Source: Ruania halotolerans (lineage in GTDB: Bacteria; Actinomycetota; Actinomycetes; Actinomycetales; Beutenbergiaceae). From it: a DNA stretch of 64,000 nucleotides. Both the position numbers and the translations under genes were made by a program. How positions within the stretch are numbered: position 1 is the stretch's first letter; each line of letters starts with the position of its first letter. Below, one piece after another: positions 8,019 through 15,567 of this stretch. The stretch spans positions 3,917,380-3,981,379 of the forward strand of contig NZ_CP088017.1 of assembly GCF_021049285.1 (NCBI RefSeq). The letters run 5' to 3'. The notes under the pieces are model-generated. The model saw only the letters and a program-made list of their open reading frames with translations. It made no database searches and was not told where the DNA came from.

Positions 8019-9236
8019 GTGACCAGCACCGAACACGAGGAATTAGTGGCCCGCACCTACCGCGAGGAGTACGGCAGGTGCGTGGCCACCCTCACCCGGG
8101 TGCTCGGTGACCTCTCCCTCGCCGAGGACATGGTGCAGGAGGCGTTCACCGCCGCCCTGACGGCCTGGCCGGACGCAGTGCCGCCCAATCCGGGTGCCTG
8201 GATCGTGGTGACGGCGCGCAACCGAGCGATCGACCGGCTGCGCCGGGAGGCCAAGCGGGAACAGAAGCATGCGGAGGCGTTGGTGGTCCACGCGCCGACG
8301 AAGTGGGAGGAGGTGGGGCCGGTGGCCGATGATCAGTTGCGCCTCATCTTCACCTGCTGCCACCCGGCGCTCGCTCCCGATGCCCGCGTGGCGCTCACCC
8401 TACGTACTCTCGGCGGGCTGACCACGACCGAGGTGGCACGGGCGTTCCTCATGCAGGAGTCCACGATCGCCCAGCGCATCGTCCGGGCGAAGAAGAAGAT
8501 CGCCACGGCGCGCATCCCGTATCGGATCCCCGCCGATCATGACCTCCCAGACCGGCTGGGTTCGGTGCTCGCCGTGATCTACCTGATCTTCACCCAGGGG
8601 TATTCGCCCAGCGTCGGCGCTGAACTGGTGCGTACCGATCTATGTGTGGAAGCAGTTCGATTGGCCCGGCTCCTCGCCGAGCTGATGCCGGACGAGGAGG
8701 AGGCCGTCGGACTGCTCGCCCTGCTGCTGCTCACCGAGTCCCGCCGTCCGGCGCGTACCGGCCCCGGCGGCGAGTTGGTCCCTCTTACTGAACAGGACCG
8801 CAACCGCTGGGACCACGACCTGATCAGCGAGGGGCAGGCACTCGTGCGCTGGTGCCTACGGCGCAATCGTCCGGGCGCGTACCAGGTGCAGGCCGCGATC
8901 GCCGCAGTGCACAGTGACGCGGCCACGGCCGGGGCTACCGACTGGCGGCAGATCCTCGCCCTGTACGACCAGCTTCAGCATCTCGCTCCCTCACCGGTGG
9001 TGGCTCTCAATCGTGCAGTAGCCCTGGCCGAGGTGGCCGGACCCGAGCAAGCGTTGGCCGCCGTCGGCGATCTCGACCTGGACGGCTACTACCTGCTGCA
9101 CGCCACCAGAGCCGACCTGCTCACCCGCCTCGGCCGCACCGCCGAGGCGGTGCAGGCGTGGCGTCGGGCAGGTGAGCTCACCGAGAACGACGTGGAGCGA
9201 CGGTTCATCGCCTCTCGGTTGTCTGCGCTGGGTTGA
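8019..9236 (+). CDS. ECF42-type RNA polymerase sigma factor with C-terminal TPR-like extension
   Basis: The 405-residue protein has region 2 at the start (YREEYGRCVATLTRVLGDLSLAEDMVQEAF), a region 4 helix-turn-helix about 110-160 (GGLTTTEVARAFLMQESTIAQRI), and a roughly 230-residue extension ending in tetratricopeptide-like helices (SPVVALNRAVALAEV, YYLLHATRADLLTRLGRTAEAV). Length, LPDRLGSVLAVIYLIFTQGYS and the extension are diagnostic of group ECF42 (formerly DUF6596 sigma). No anti-sigma gene is present, normal for this group, where the extension is thought to control activity. I chose the GTG at 8019, 7 nt after the YCII stop. Confidence 0.88.
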   Translation: MTSTEHEELVARTYREEYGRCVATLTRVLGDLSLAEDMVQEAFTAALTAWPDAVPPNPGAWIVVTARNRAIDRLRREAKREQKHAEALVVHAPTKWEEVGPVADDQLRLIFTCCHPALAPDARVALTLRTLGGLTTTEVARAFLMQESTIAQRIVRAKKKIATARIPYRIPADHDLPDRLGSVLAVIYLIFTQGYSPSVGAELVRTDLCVEAVRLARLLAELMPDEEEAVGLLALLLLTESRRPARTGPGGELVPLTEQDRNRWDHDLISEGQALVRWCLRRNRPGAYQVQAAIAAVHSDAATAGATDWRQILALYDQLQHLAPSPVVALNRAVALAEVAGPEQALAAVGDLDLDGYYLLHATRADLLTRLGRTAEAVQAWRRAGELTENDVERRFIASRLSALG

Positions 9237-9246
9237 GGCGTACGGT
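9219..9246 (+). promoter_or_regulatory. Leaderless-type promoter before the hotdog-like gene
   Basis: TTGTCT at 9219-9224, a 16-bp spacer and TACGGT at 9241-9246 place the transcription start at or next to the ATG at 9253. The promoter lies inside the 3' end of the sigma gene. Confidence 0.45.
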
Positions 9247-9252
9247 GTGGTC

Positions 9253-9951
9253 ATGGACTTCGTCGTCCCGCCTGAGTACAACGGCCCGCCGTACTCCGGA
9301 AACGGTGGGTGGACGAGCGGCCATCTGGCCGCGCTCCTGCCCACGCCCGACGGCGCAGCCTCCGTCCGGCTGTTCAGCCCACCTCCGCTCGGGGTACCTA
9401 TGCGGGTCGACGCCGGCGATGACGCGCTCACCCTCTTCCACGGCGACATCCGGGTGGCCGAGGCACACAGCGCCCCTGGTGTAGCTACGGCGGAGATCCC
9501 CACGCCCGTCTCCTACGACGATGCCGTCGCCGCCGGGCCGCGCTATACGGGGCTGACCGATCACCCGTTCCCCACCTGCTTCTCTTGCGGCACGGAGCGA
9601 GACCCTGAGGAAGCCCTGTGCCTGCAGACGGGTCAGGTCACCGAGGGCGTGTACGCCGCAGCCTGGGTACCGCGGGAGGTGACTCCCGAGATCGTCTGGG
9701 CCGCGATCGACTGCCCGAGCGGGTGGGCGTTGGGTGTGGGTGGGCGGCCGATGGTGCTCGGCACGATGACCGCGCAGGTGCACGAGCTGCCCGATCCCGG
9801 GGCGGAGTTGGTGGTGCTCGCGTGGCCGATCTCTTCGGAGGGTCGCAAACATCGCGCCGGGACGGCGCTGCTCCACGGCGAACGGGTCCTCGCGCAGGCG
9901 CGCTCGCTGTGGATCACGGTCGACCCGGCGACTGTGCGGCCGAGAGAGTAG
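9253..9951 (+). CDS. Hotdog-fold thioesterase-like protein (uncertain)
   Basis: The 232-residue soluble protein has the look of a double-hotdog protein: a first half with GNGGWTSGHLAALLP, and a second half with FPTCFSCGTERDPEEAL, WAAIDCPSGWALG and RKHRAGTALLHGERVLAQARSLWITV, the last typical of thioesterase-superfamily strands. The cysteines in FSCG and DCPSG might bind a ligand or metal. No catalytic motif can be assigned. I chose the ATG at 9253 because a -10 hexamer ends 6 nt before it. The gene follows the sigma factor but probably has its own promoter. Confidence 0.6.
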   Translation: MDFVVPPEYNGPPYSGNGGWTSGHLAALLPTPDGAASVRLFSPPPLGVPMRVDAGDDALTLFHGDIRVAEAHSAPGVATAEIPTPVSYDDAVAAGPRYTGLTDHPFPTCFSCGTERDPEEALCLQTGQVTEGVYAAAWVPREVTPEIVWAAIDCPSGWALGVGGRPMVLGTMTAQVHELPDPGAELVVLAWPISSEGRKHRAGTALLHGERVLAQARSLWITVDPATVRPRE

Positions 9952-10011
9952 CCGTACGAAAGCGACGGCCATCGCGCCACCCGGCTACGTAGACGGCACT
10001 CGATGGCGAGA

Positions 10012-10542
10012 TCACCGTCGATTTCGTACGCGGCGCAGCACCAGCACTGCCGAGTCACTGCGCGGCGGCGGCACGAACGCCGCCGCTGGCACGTGAGTAC
10101 CCACCTCAGCACTGAACCCTCGCGGTGCAGAGGCGGCGTACCGGCGCGCCATCCAACGGGGCAGCACGAGGTCGGCGCGGGTCAGTGCCGATCGAAGCCC
10201 GGTGATCCGGCGCACCACCGCCGCCCCGATGGCGTACGGCGGGTTCGCCACCACCCGGAACGGGCGGCGCGGAAGCGGCACCTCGAGCAGATCGCCGTGC
10301 ACCACGGTGACCGACTCAGTGGATCCGAGGGCCGCCGTCAGTGCGCGCACCCTGCCCGGATGCAGCTCGACCGCCACCACCCGTGTGGCCTGCCTGGCCA
10401 ACGGACGGGTCAGCGCTCCCGCGCCGGCACCCAGATCGAGGACGAGTTCGCCGCCGCGGAGTCCGGCACCGCGGACGATCCGATCAGCCCAGGAGCCCTT
10501 CAGCCGGTGCGAGCCCCATCGCCGCTGCCCGTTCCCGGACAC
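10012..10542 (-). CDS. erm: Short Erm(37)-like 23S rRNA adenine N-6 methyltransferase
   Basis: The 176-residue protein carries RRWGSHRLKGSWADRI at the start, SAM motif I LDLGAGAGAL at 36-45, the acidic VAVELHP strand, and the catalytic NPPY at 100-103 (Erm/KsgA type). It ends with AAFVPPPRSDSAVLVLRR. Most Erm and KsgA enzymes have 240-290 residues with a helical C-terminal domain; that domain is missing. From memory, the mycobacterial Erm(37) (about 179 residues) has the same short form and nearly the same end. Dimethylation or monomethylation of the A2058 region and some macrolide resistance are inferred. The start is GTG at 10542, because an in-frame stop lies just upstream. It is divergent from the DUF2993 gene. 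Confidence 0.85.
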   Translation of the reverse strand: MSGNGQRRWGSHRLKGSWADRIVRGAGLRGGELVLDLGAGAGALTRPLARQATRVVAVELHPGRVRALTAALGSTESVTVVHGDLLEVPLPRRPFRVVANPPYAIGAAVVRRITGLRSALTRADLVLPRWMARRYAASAPRGFSAEVGTHVPAAAFVPPPRSDSAVLVLRRVRNRR

Positions 10543-10678
10543 GACGCACCATCAACATGATGTTTCCCATGGCTGGGACGGTAGGTGAGGTCAGCGCCGC
10601 AGCGCCACGGAATTTCCGTCCACCGAGTCGATCTGGTGGTTCAGCTAGCTGCCAGGTCGGCCGGATATCGTGGCCGCC

Positions 10679-11380
10679 ATGTCTCGCTCGGGGAAGGCCG
10701 CTCTCGGCATCGTGGTGATCCTGGTTCTCCTGCTCGGTGGCGGGTACGCGTTCGATCGGTGGGCCGTGGCCCAGACTGAGGCGGAGATCGAGTCCGAGTT
10801 GGACGGATCATTCCCGCAGGCTCAGGGCACACAGGTGCAGATCCCGGGCTTCCTGTTCCTGCCGCACCTCCTGACCGGCTCGCTGAACACCGTGGAGTTG
10901 ACCGCCGACGACGTCCGCACCGACGGTCTTGACCTCACCGATGTGCACATCCTGGCCCACGGGGTGGCCGTGTCCGAACCGCGCACGGTCGCGGAGATGA
11001 CCGTGTCCGCCACAGTGCCCGCCGCGAGCATCGAGTCCGCGGTAGCGGCGTCCGGGCGAGTACCGGAGGACGTCACGATTGATATCACCGACGGCGCACT
11101 GGTCGCGTCGGCCACCGTGCTCGGCATGCCACTGGAAGCCGCGCTGGCGCCGGTGGTCACCGACGGCGTGCTCCTTCTCGAACCACAGACGTTCACGCTG
11201 GGCGGCATCGAGGTGGATGCAAGCGCGGTGCCCGAGGGCATGCTCGGTGATCTGGGCTCACTCGAGGTGCCGCTGGATGAGCTCCCGGGCTCGCTGACAC
11301 TCAGCGCCATCGAGGTCGTCGGCGAGAGTGTCCAGGTCGAACTCACCGGCAACGACATCGCCCTCACCGATCTCGGCTGA
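10679..11380 (+). CDS. DUF2993 (LmeA-like) phospholipid-binding protein
   Basis: The 233-residue protein has an N-terminal membrane anchor or signal (about 6-27: ALGIVVILVLLLGGGYAF) and an extracytoplasmic beta-rich domain with QVQIPGFLFLPHLLTGSLNTVELTADDV, LDLTDVHILAHGV and PLDELPGSLTLSAIEVVGESVQVELTG, the conserved blocks of DUF2993. The mycobacterial member LmeA binds phosphoinositides in the periplasm and supports lipomannan maturation; whether this one does is unknown. A TATCGT hexamer at 10666-10671 ends 7 nt before the ATG, consistent with leaderless transcription. Confidence 0.82.
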   Translation: MSRSGKAALGIVVILVLLLGGGYAFDRWAVAQTEAEIESELDGSFPQAQGTQVQIPGFLFLPHLLTGSLNTVELTADDVRTDGLDLTDVHILAHGVAVSEPRTVAEMTVSATVPAASIESAVAASGRVPEDVTIDITDGALVASATVLGMPLEAALAPVVTDGVLLLEPQTFTLGGIEVDASAVPEGMLGDLGSLEVPLDELPGSLTLSAIEVVGESVQVELTGNDIALTDLG

Positions 11381-11505
11381 TCAGCCACGCCTGGGAAGAC
11401 GTGCCCGACGACAGTCCGACGGCGCACCCTCGTCGCAAGGGCCTTCAACGAGGGGCCGGCGCCCGGCGGTAGTGGGCGGCGGTGCGGGCGGGCATACTTC
11501 CGAGG

Positions 11506-12162
11506 ATGACCACGTCAGCACGTCAACGACGCCCCCGTCGGGATGCCTTGGCCAATCGCGACCGAATCCTCGAACACGCAGAGCGGGTGTTCGCTGAGGA
11601 AGGTCTCGACGTGAGTCTGCACCGCCTTGGCGAGGATCTGGGAATGGGCATCGGAACTGTCTATCGGCACTTCCCCACCCGGAACGACCTCCTGCTGGGC
11701 CTGTACCACCGGTTCCAGGAACGTGTCGATGAGGCAGGCGACGCCCTCACCGGCATCGAGGATTCATACGAGCGCGTGGTCGCCTTCATCGACCAGACAG
11801 TGCAGTTCTCCCTCGATGTCCCGGTCGCCCGGGCCGTCGGAGTCAGGGTGCAACGCCTCTTTCCCAGCGAGGTGCGGGTCAGCCCCACCGCGTCGGTGGT
11901 CGCCCAAGCGGTTGAGGAGGGCAAGGCGGCGGGCACGATCCGTGCGGACGTCGATGTCACCGATGTCGCATCCCTGGCCGGGATGCTCGCGGATCTGGTG
12001 TGGGTGCGGGAACCGGAGCGCTCGGTCGTGCTGCCCCGGATGCGAGCGCTCGTTCTCGATGCGCTCCGGCCGGAGGGCACCCCCCGGCCGGACCTCCCGG
12101 CGACACCAGTGTCGATGACGGAACTCACCCGGCTCGCGCACCGCAACCGGATGCAACCCTGA
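11506..12162 (+). CDS. TetR/AcrR family transcriptional regulator
   Basis: The 218-residue protein has a basic start, then a TetR DNA-binding domain: RDRILEHAERVFAEEGLDVSLHRLGEDLGMGIGTVYRHFPTRNDLL split over residues about 15-60. The C-terminal ligand domain is helical (LTGIEDSYERVVAFIDQTV, VAQAVEEGKAAGTIRADVDVTDVASLAGML). CATACT at 11493-11498 lies 7 nt before the ATG, so the gene may be leaderless. The next gene starts 44 bp downstream behind a promoter with a small inverted repeat, a possible target. The effector is unknown. Confidence 0.85.
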   Translation: MTTSARQRRPRRDALANRDRILEHAERVFAEEGLDVSLHRLGEDLGMGIGTVYRHFPTRNDLLLGLYHRFQERVDEAGDALTGIEDSYERVVAFIDQTVQFSLDVPVARAVGVRVQRLFPSEVRVSPTASVVAQAVEEGKAAGTIRADVDVTDVASLAGMLADLVWVREPERSVVLPRMRALVLDALRPEGTPRPDLPATPVSMTELTRLAHRNRMQP

Positions 12163-12170
12163 CCCAGCTA

Positions 12171-12200
12171 TTGTTAAACGGACTTTTCGTCCGCTATGTT
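12171..12200 (+). promoter_or_regulatory. Leaderless-type promoter with an inverted repeat in its spacer
   Basis: TTGTTA (12171-12176), an 18-bp spacer and TATGTT (12195-12200) end 6 nt before the ATG at 12207. The spacer contains CGGAC (12179-12183) and GTCCG (12189-12193), a 5-bp inverted repeat with 5-bp centre, placed where a TetR dimer could block polymerase. The link to the adjacent TetR gene is inference. Confidence 0.5.
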
Positions 12201-12206
12201 CGTCGC

Positions 12207-14729
12207 ATGACGTGGATTCGCAGGGGTGTCGTGGGAGCCGTAGTCGCGGGCGTGCTGGCAGCCGGAGTGGGAGGCCTTCCGGCGTCTGCTGACGAGCCGG
12301 CGGTCCCGGGCGGTTCAGCGATCGCCTTCGGTGACCCACGGAATGGGATGACAGAGGTACCCGAACTGCCGCCCGGGTTGACTTACACCGACGTCGCCAC
12401 CGGCGACCGCCACATGGTGTTGCTGCGTTCGGACGGCGAGGCAGTGGCCACCGGCAACAGCAACGACGGACGGACGAACGTGCCGGACCTGCCAGCCGGG
12501 ATGGTATATACCGACGTCGCCGCCGGCGGGAGCCACACGGTGCTGCTGCGCTCGGACCGCGAGGCAGTGGCTTTCGGCGACAACACCCACGGGCAGACGA
12601 ACGTGCCGGACCTACCGGAGGGCGTCACCTACACAGCTATCGCTGCCGGGGCATTGTCTACGGTACTGCTGCGCTCGGACGGGATGGTCGAGGCCTTCGG
12701 CGACAACAGGTACGGGCAGACGGACGTGCCGGACCTGCCGGACGGGGCGACCTATACCGACATCGCCACTCGCCACTTGTATACCGTGCTGCTGCGTTCA
12801 GACGGCGAGGCAGTGGCCTTCGGCTACAACACCCACGGGGAGACGACCGTGCCAGACCTGCCGGATGGCATGAGCTATACCGACGCGGCCGCCGGCTACT
12901 GGCACACGGTGCTACTGCGCTCGGACGGCGACGCGGTGGCCTTCGGCAACGATGAATCCGGGCAGGCGACCGTGCCAGACCTGCCAGAAGGGGTGACGTA
13001 CACCGACGCGGCCGTCGGCGGATGGCATACGGTGCTACTGCGCTCAGACGGCGACGCGATCGCCTTCGGCCACAACAGCTCCGGGCAGACGACCGTGCCA
13101 GACCTGCCAGAAGGGACGGTCTATACCGGCGTCCAAGCCGGCAGTTGGCACACGATGCTGCTGCGCTCGGTCGTCGAAACCGAGGTGAGCCTGGCGGCTC
13201 CTGACTCAATCACCGCCACTGACGGCGAGGTGCAGGTGAGTGCGAAGGTTGACGTCACCGGAGATATCCAGCCCGGCGTCGCGTTCACCGGCACAGTGCG
13301 CTTCAGCATCGACGGCCAGGACCCGATCGACGTCGGCGTCGATGACGAGGGTGAGGCGACGGCCGCCATCGAGGGGCTGACCACTGTAGGCACGATCAGC
13401 GTGCGTGCCACCTACCTCGGATCCACCGACGGCACCTATCTCGCCGCACCTAGCCCGGCCGAGCACAGCATCGAGATCACCGCTGCACCGGTGGCCGCCA
13501 TCGAGCTCACGCCGCCAACGGAGCAGGTCGTCGCGGGAGAGTCCGTGACGTACGCGGTCACCGGAACAGACCGCTTCGGCAACGACCTCGGCGACCTGAC
13601 CGACGGCACCACCATCGAGGCGCCCGACAGCAACACCGGTGCCCAGATCAACGGCAACACCGTCACCTTCACCACCGCCGGCACCCACACCATCACCGCC
13701 ACCCTGGACACCGACCCGGAAATCACCACCACAGCAACCGTGGACGTCACCGCCGCACCGGTGGCCGCCATCGACCTCACACCCGCCCACGAGCAGATCG
13801 TCGCGGGAGAGTCGGTGACCTATGCAGTCACCGGGCAAGACGAGTTCGGCAACGACCTCGGTGACCTGACTGACACAGTCACCATCGAGGTGCCCGACGA
13901 CGCCGGCGCCGACACGAACGGCGACGCGATCACCTTCACCACCGCCGGCACCCACACCATCACCGCCACCCTGGACACCGACTCCGACATCACCACCACA
14001 GCAACCGTGGACGTCACCGCCGCACCCGCAGCCACCATCGACCTCACACCCGCCCACGAGCAGATCGTCGCGGGAGAGTCGGTGACCTATGCAGTCACCG
14101 GGCAAGACGAGTTCGGCAACGACCTCGGCGACCTGACCGACACAGTCACCATCGAGGTGCCCGACGACGCCGGCGCCGACACGAACGGCGACGCGATCAC
14201 CTTCACCACCGCCGGCACCCACACCATCACCGCCACCCTGGACACCGACCCCGAGGTCGCCACCACAGCCACCGTGCACGTCACCGCCGCACCACTGGCC
14301 GCGATCGAGCTGCGCGCACCCGAGGGGCTGAACGTGGACCAGGGCGAATCGATCACGTTCGCCGTGGACGGGACCGACGCCTACGGCAACCCGGTCGAGA
14401 TCGAGGACGACGCTGTCGAGCTCTCCAGCGACCAGTCCAGCGACATCGTCGACGGCCTCACGGTCACCTTTCCCGAGGCGAGCCCCCACCGGATCACCGC
14501 GACCGTGGGCACCGTGACCGACACCATCACCGTCGAGGTCACCGCGAGCGTCCCCGAACCGAGCACCCCGAGCACCCCCATTCCGAGCCCCCCAGAACCG
14601 AGCGCCCCGGAACTGCCAGAGACCGGCGCCGGTCTCGGCGCGGTGCTCGCCGCCGCCGCACTCGTGCTCCTCTTCGGCACCGCACTCACCGTGGCAGCAC
14701 GGCGCTCCACACACCGCCCCCTCGCCTAA
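12207..14729 (+). CDS. LPXTG-anchored RCC1-like propeller protein with Ig-like repeats
   Basis: The 840-residue exported protein has a signal peptide (RRGVVGAVVAGVLAAGVGGLPASA, cut near 28), seven to eight RCC1-type blades of about 39 residues (pattern AFGxNxxGQTxVPDLPxGxxYT followed by HTVLLRSDG; about 30-325), a linker domain, then three near-identical 89-residue Ig/invasin-like domains and a degenerate fourth (about 425-770). After a proline/serine-rich wall-spanning stretch comes the sorting signal LPETG at 803-807, a hydrophobic helix and RRSTHR. It should be wall-attached by sortase. RCC1 propellers usually bind partners. Adhesion or carbohydrate or protein binding is inferred. Confidence 0.85.
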   Translation: MTWIRRGVVGAVVAGVLAAGVGGLPASADEPAVPGGSAIAFGDPRNGMTEVPELPPGLTYTDVATGDRHMVLLRSDGEAVATGNSNDGRTNVPDLPAGMVYTDVAAGGSHTVLLRSDREAVAFGDNTHGQTNVPDLPEGVTYTAIAAGALSTVLLRSDGMVEAFGDNRYGQTDVPDLPDGATYTDIATRHLYTVLLRSDGEAVAFGYNTHGETTVPDLPDGMSYTDAAAGYWHTVLLRSDGDAVAFGNDESGQATVPDLPEGVTYTDAAVGGWHTVLLRSDGDAIAFGHNSSGQTTVPDLPEGTVYTGVQAGSWHTMLLRSVVETEVSLAAPDSITATDGEVQVSAKVDVTGDIQPGVAFTGTVRFSIDGQDPIDVGVDDEGEATAAIEGLTTVGTISVRATYLGSTDGTYLAAPSPAEHSIEITAAPVAAIELTPPTEQVVAGESVTYAVTGTDRFGNDLGDLTDGTTIEAPDSNTGAQINGNTVTFTTAGTHTITATLDTDPEITTTATVDVTAAPVAAIDLTPAHEQIVAGESVTYAVTGQDEFGNDLGDLTDTVTIEVPDDAGADTNGDAITFTTAGTHTITATLDTDSDITTTATVDVTAAPAATIDLTPAHEQIVAGESVTYAVTGQDEFGNDLGDLTDTVTIEVPDDAGADTNGDAITFTTAGTHTITATLDTDPEVATTATVHVTAAPLAAIELRAPEGLNVDQGESITFAVDGTDAYGNPVEIEDDAVELSSDQSSDIVDGLTVTFPEASPHRITATVGTVTDTITVEVTASVPEPSTPSTPIPSPPEPSAPELPETGAGLGAVLAAAALVLLFGTALTVAARRSTHRPLA
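13480..14280 (+). repeat. Three tandem 267-bp units coding for Ig-like domains
   Basis: Units start near 13480, 13747 and 14014, each beginning with codons for TAAP(V/A)A. Units two and three are nearly identical. A diverged fourth unit follows from 14281. The 267-bp spacing equals 89 codons, so unit gain or loss keeps the frame. Confidence 0.85.
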
Positions 14730-14735
14730 CCCCTC

Positions 14736-14842
14736 CGCGAGTGCGCGACTTCTCGCTCACCTAGTGAGATATGGCCGAGATTGAGCGCACTCGCGGGTAG
14801 GCGAGTGCGGTGCCTGCGAAGCGGCTGCCCCGCGCACTCGCG
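14736..14842. repeat. Palindromic intergenic repeat element (GCGAGTGCG family), copy A
   Basis: CGCGAGTGCGC at 14736-14746 pairs with GCGCACTCGCG at 14785-14795, and CTCAC-CTA-GTGAG sits in between at 14756-14768. A second pair of the same motif follows (GCGAGTGCG 14801-14809, CGCGCACTCGCG 14831-14842). A related element lies at 26730-26789. It looks like a REP/BIME-type element and may also act as terminator of the LPETG gene. Confidence 0.65.
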
Positions 14843-14857
14843 TGGTAGGACTGCGTG

Positions 14858-15550
14858 ATGGCCGCCCGATTCGAAGAACTCGACTTCCAGCAGACTCCCG
14901 TCGGTGAGATCAGCCTGCGACGACGCTACGACCTGACCGCGCAGATCGACATCTACGAGGTGCGCCTGGGCGAGGAGTACCTGATGTCGAGCCTGTTTAC
15001 CGCGGCGGAACGGGACCTCGCCTCACTGGCCCTCACCATGCTCGACCGGGACGGCCTCACGGTGCTGGTGGGCGGTCTCGGGCTCGGCTACACCGCACAT
15101 ACCGCGCTGGCCGACCCCCGCGTGGCCGACCTGACTGTGATGGATGTGGCCGAGCCCGTGATCGACTGGCACCGCCGGGGTCTGCTGCCCGAGACCGCCG
15201 GACTGGCCACGGATCCGCGCTGCCGCCTCGTGCTGCGGGACTTCTTCCACATGGTCACCACCGAACCTGAGATCACCTATGACGCGATCCTGCTCGATGT
15301 GGACCACACGCCGCGGCACGTGCTGCACCCGAGCCACGCCGACTTCTACACGGCGGCCGGCCTGCAGGCGATGCGCCGACATCTCACCGAGGACGGCGTG
15401 TTCGCCCTCTGGTCCGATGACCCACCCGACGCCGGGTTCCAGGAGACCCTGGCCGAGGTATTCGGATCCACCTCGGCTGAGGTGGTCATCTTCGCCAACC
15501 CCCTCACCGGCGGCGAGTCGAGCAATACGGTCTACCTCGCCACCGGGTGA
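14858..15550 (+). CDS. Spermidine synthase-like methyltransferase-fold protein
   Basis: The 230-residue cytoplasmic protein has the spermidine-synthase Rossmann core: DGLTVLVGGLGLGYTAHTAL (motif I GGLGLGYT, about 70), VADLTVMDVAEPVIDWHR, the YDAILLDVDHTPRHVLHP loop after strand 4, and GLQAMRRHLTEDGVFALWSDDPP. The N-terminal beta part of true spermidine synthases is mostly absent and the catalytic GGGDG motif is altered, so it may not make polyamines. Methyltransferase-like proteins of this type are widespread in actinobacteria with unknown substrate. TAGGAC at 14846-14851 ends 6 nt before the ATG (leaderless type). Confidence 0.78.
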   Translation: MAARFEELDFQQTPVGEISLRRRYDLTAQIDIYEVRLGEEYLMSSLFTAAERDLASLALTMLDRDGLTVLVGGLGLGYTAHTALADPRVADLTVMDVAEPVIDWHRRGLLPETAGLATDPRCRLVLRDFFHMVTTEPEITYDAILLDVDHTPRHVLHPSHADFYTAAGLQAMRRHLTEDGVFALWSDDPPDAGFQETLAEVFGSTSAEVVIFANPLTGGESSNTVYLATG

Positions 15551-15567
15551 GTGGGCTGCATCCGCCG

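Noticed and set aside
13206-14714. A 502-codon open frame on the reverse strand, glycine- and valine-rich
   Set aside because: It is the mirror of the repeated Ig-like region of the LPETG protein; composition is low-complexity, with no ribosome site or family resemblance.
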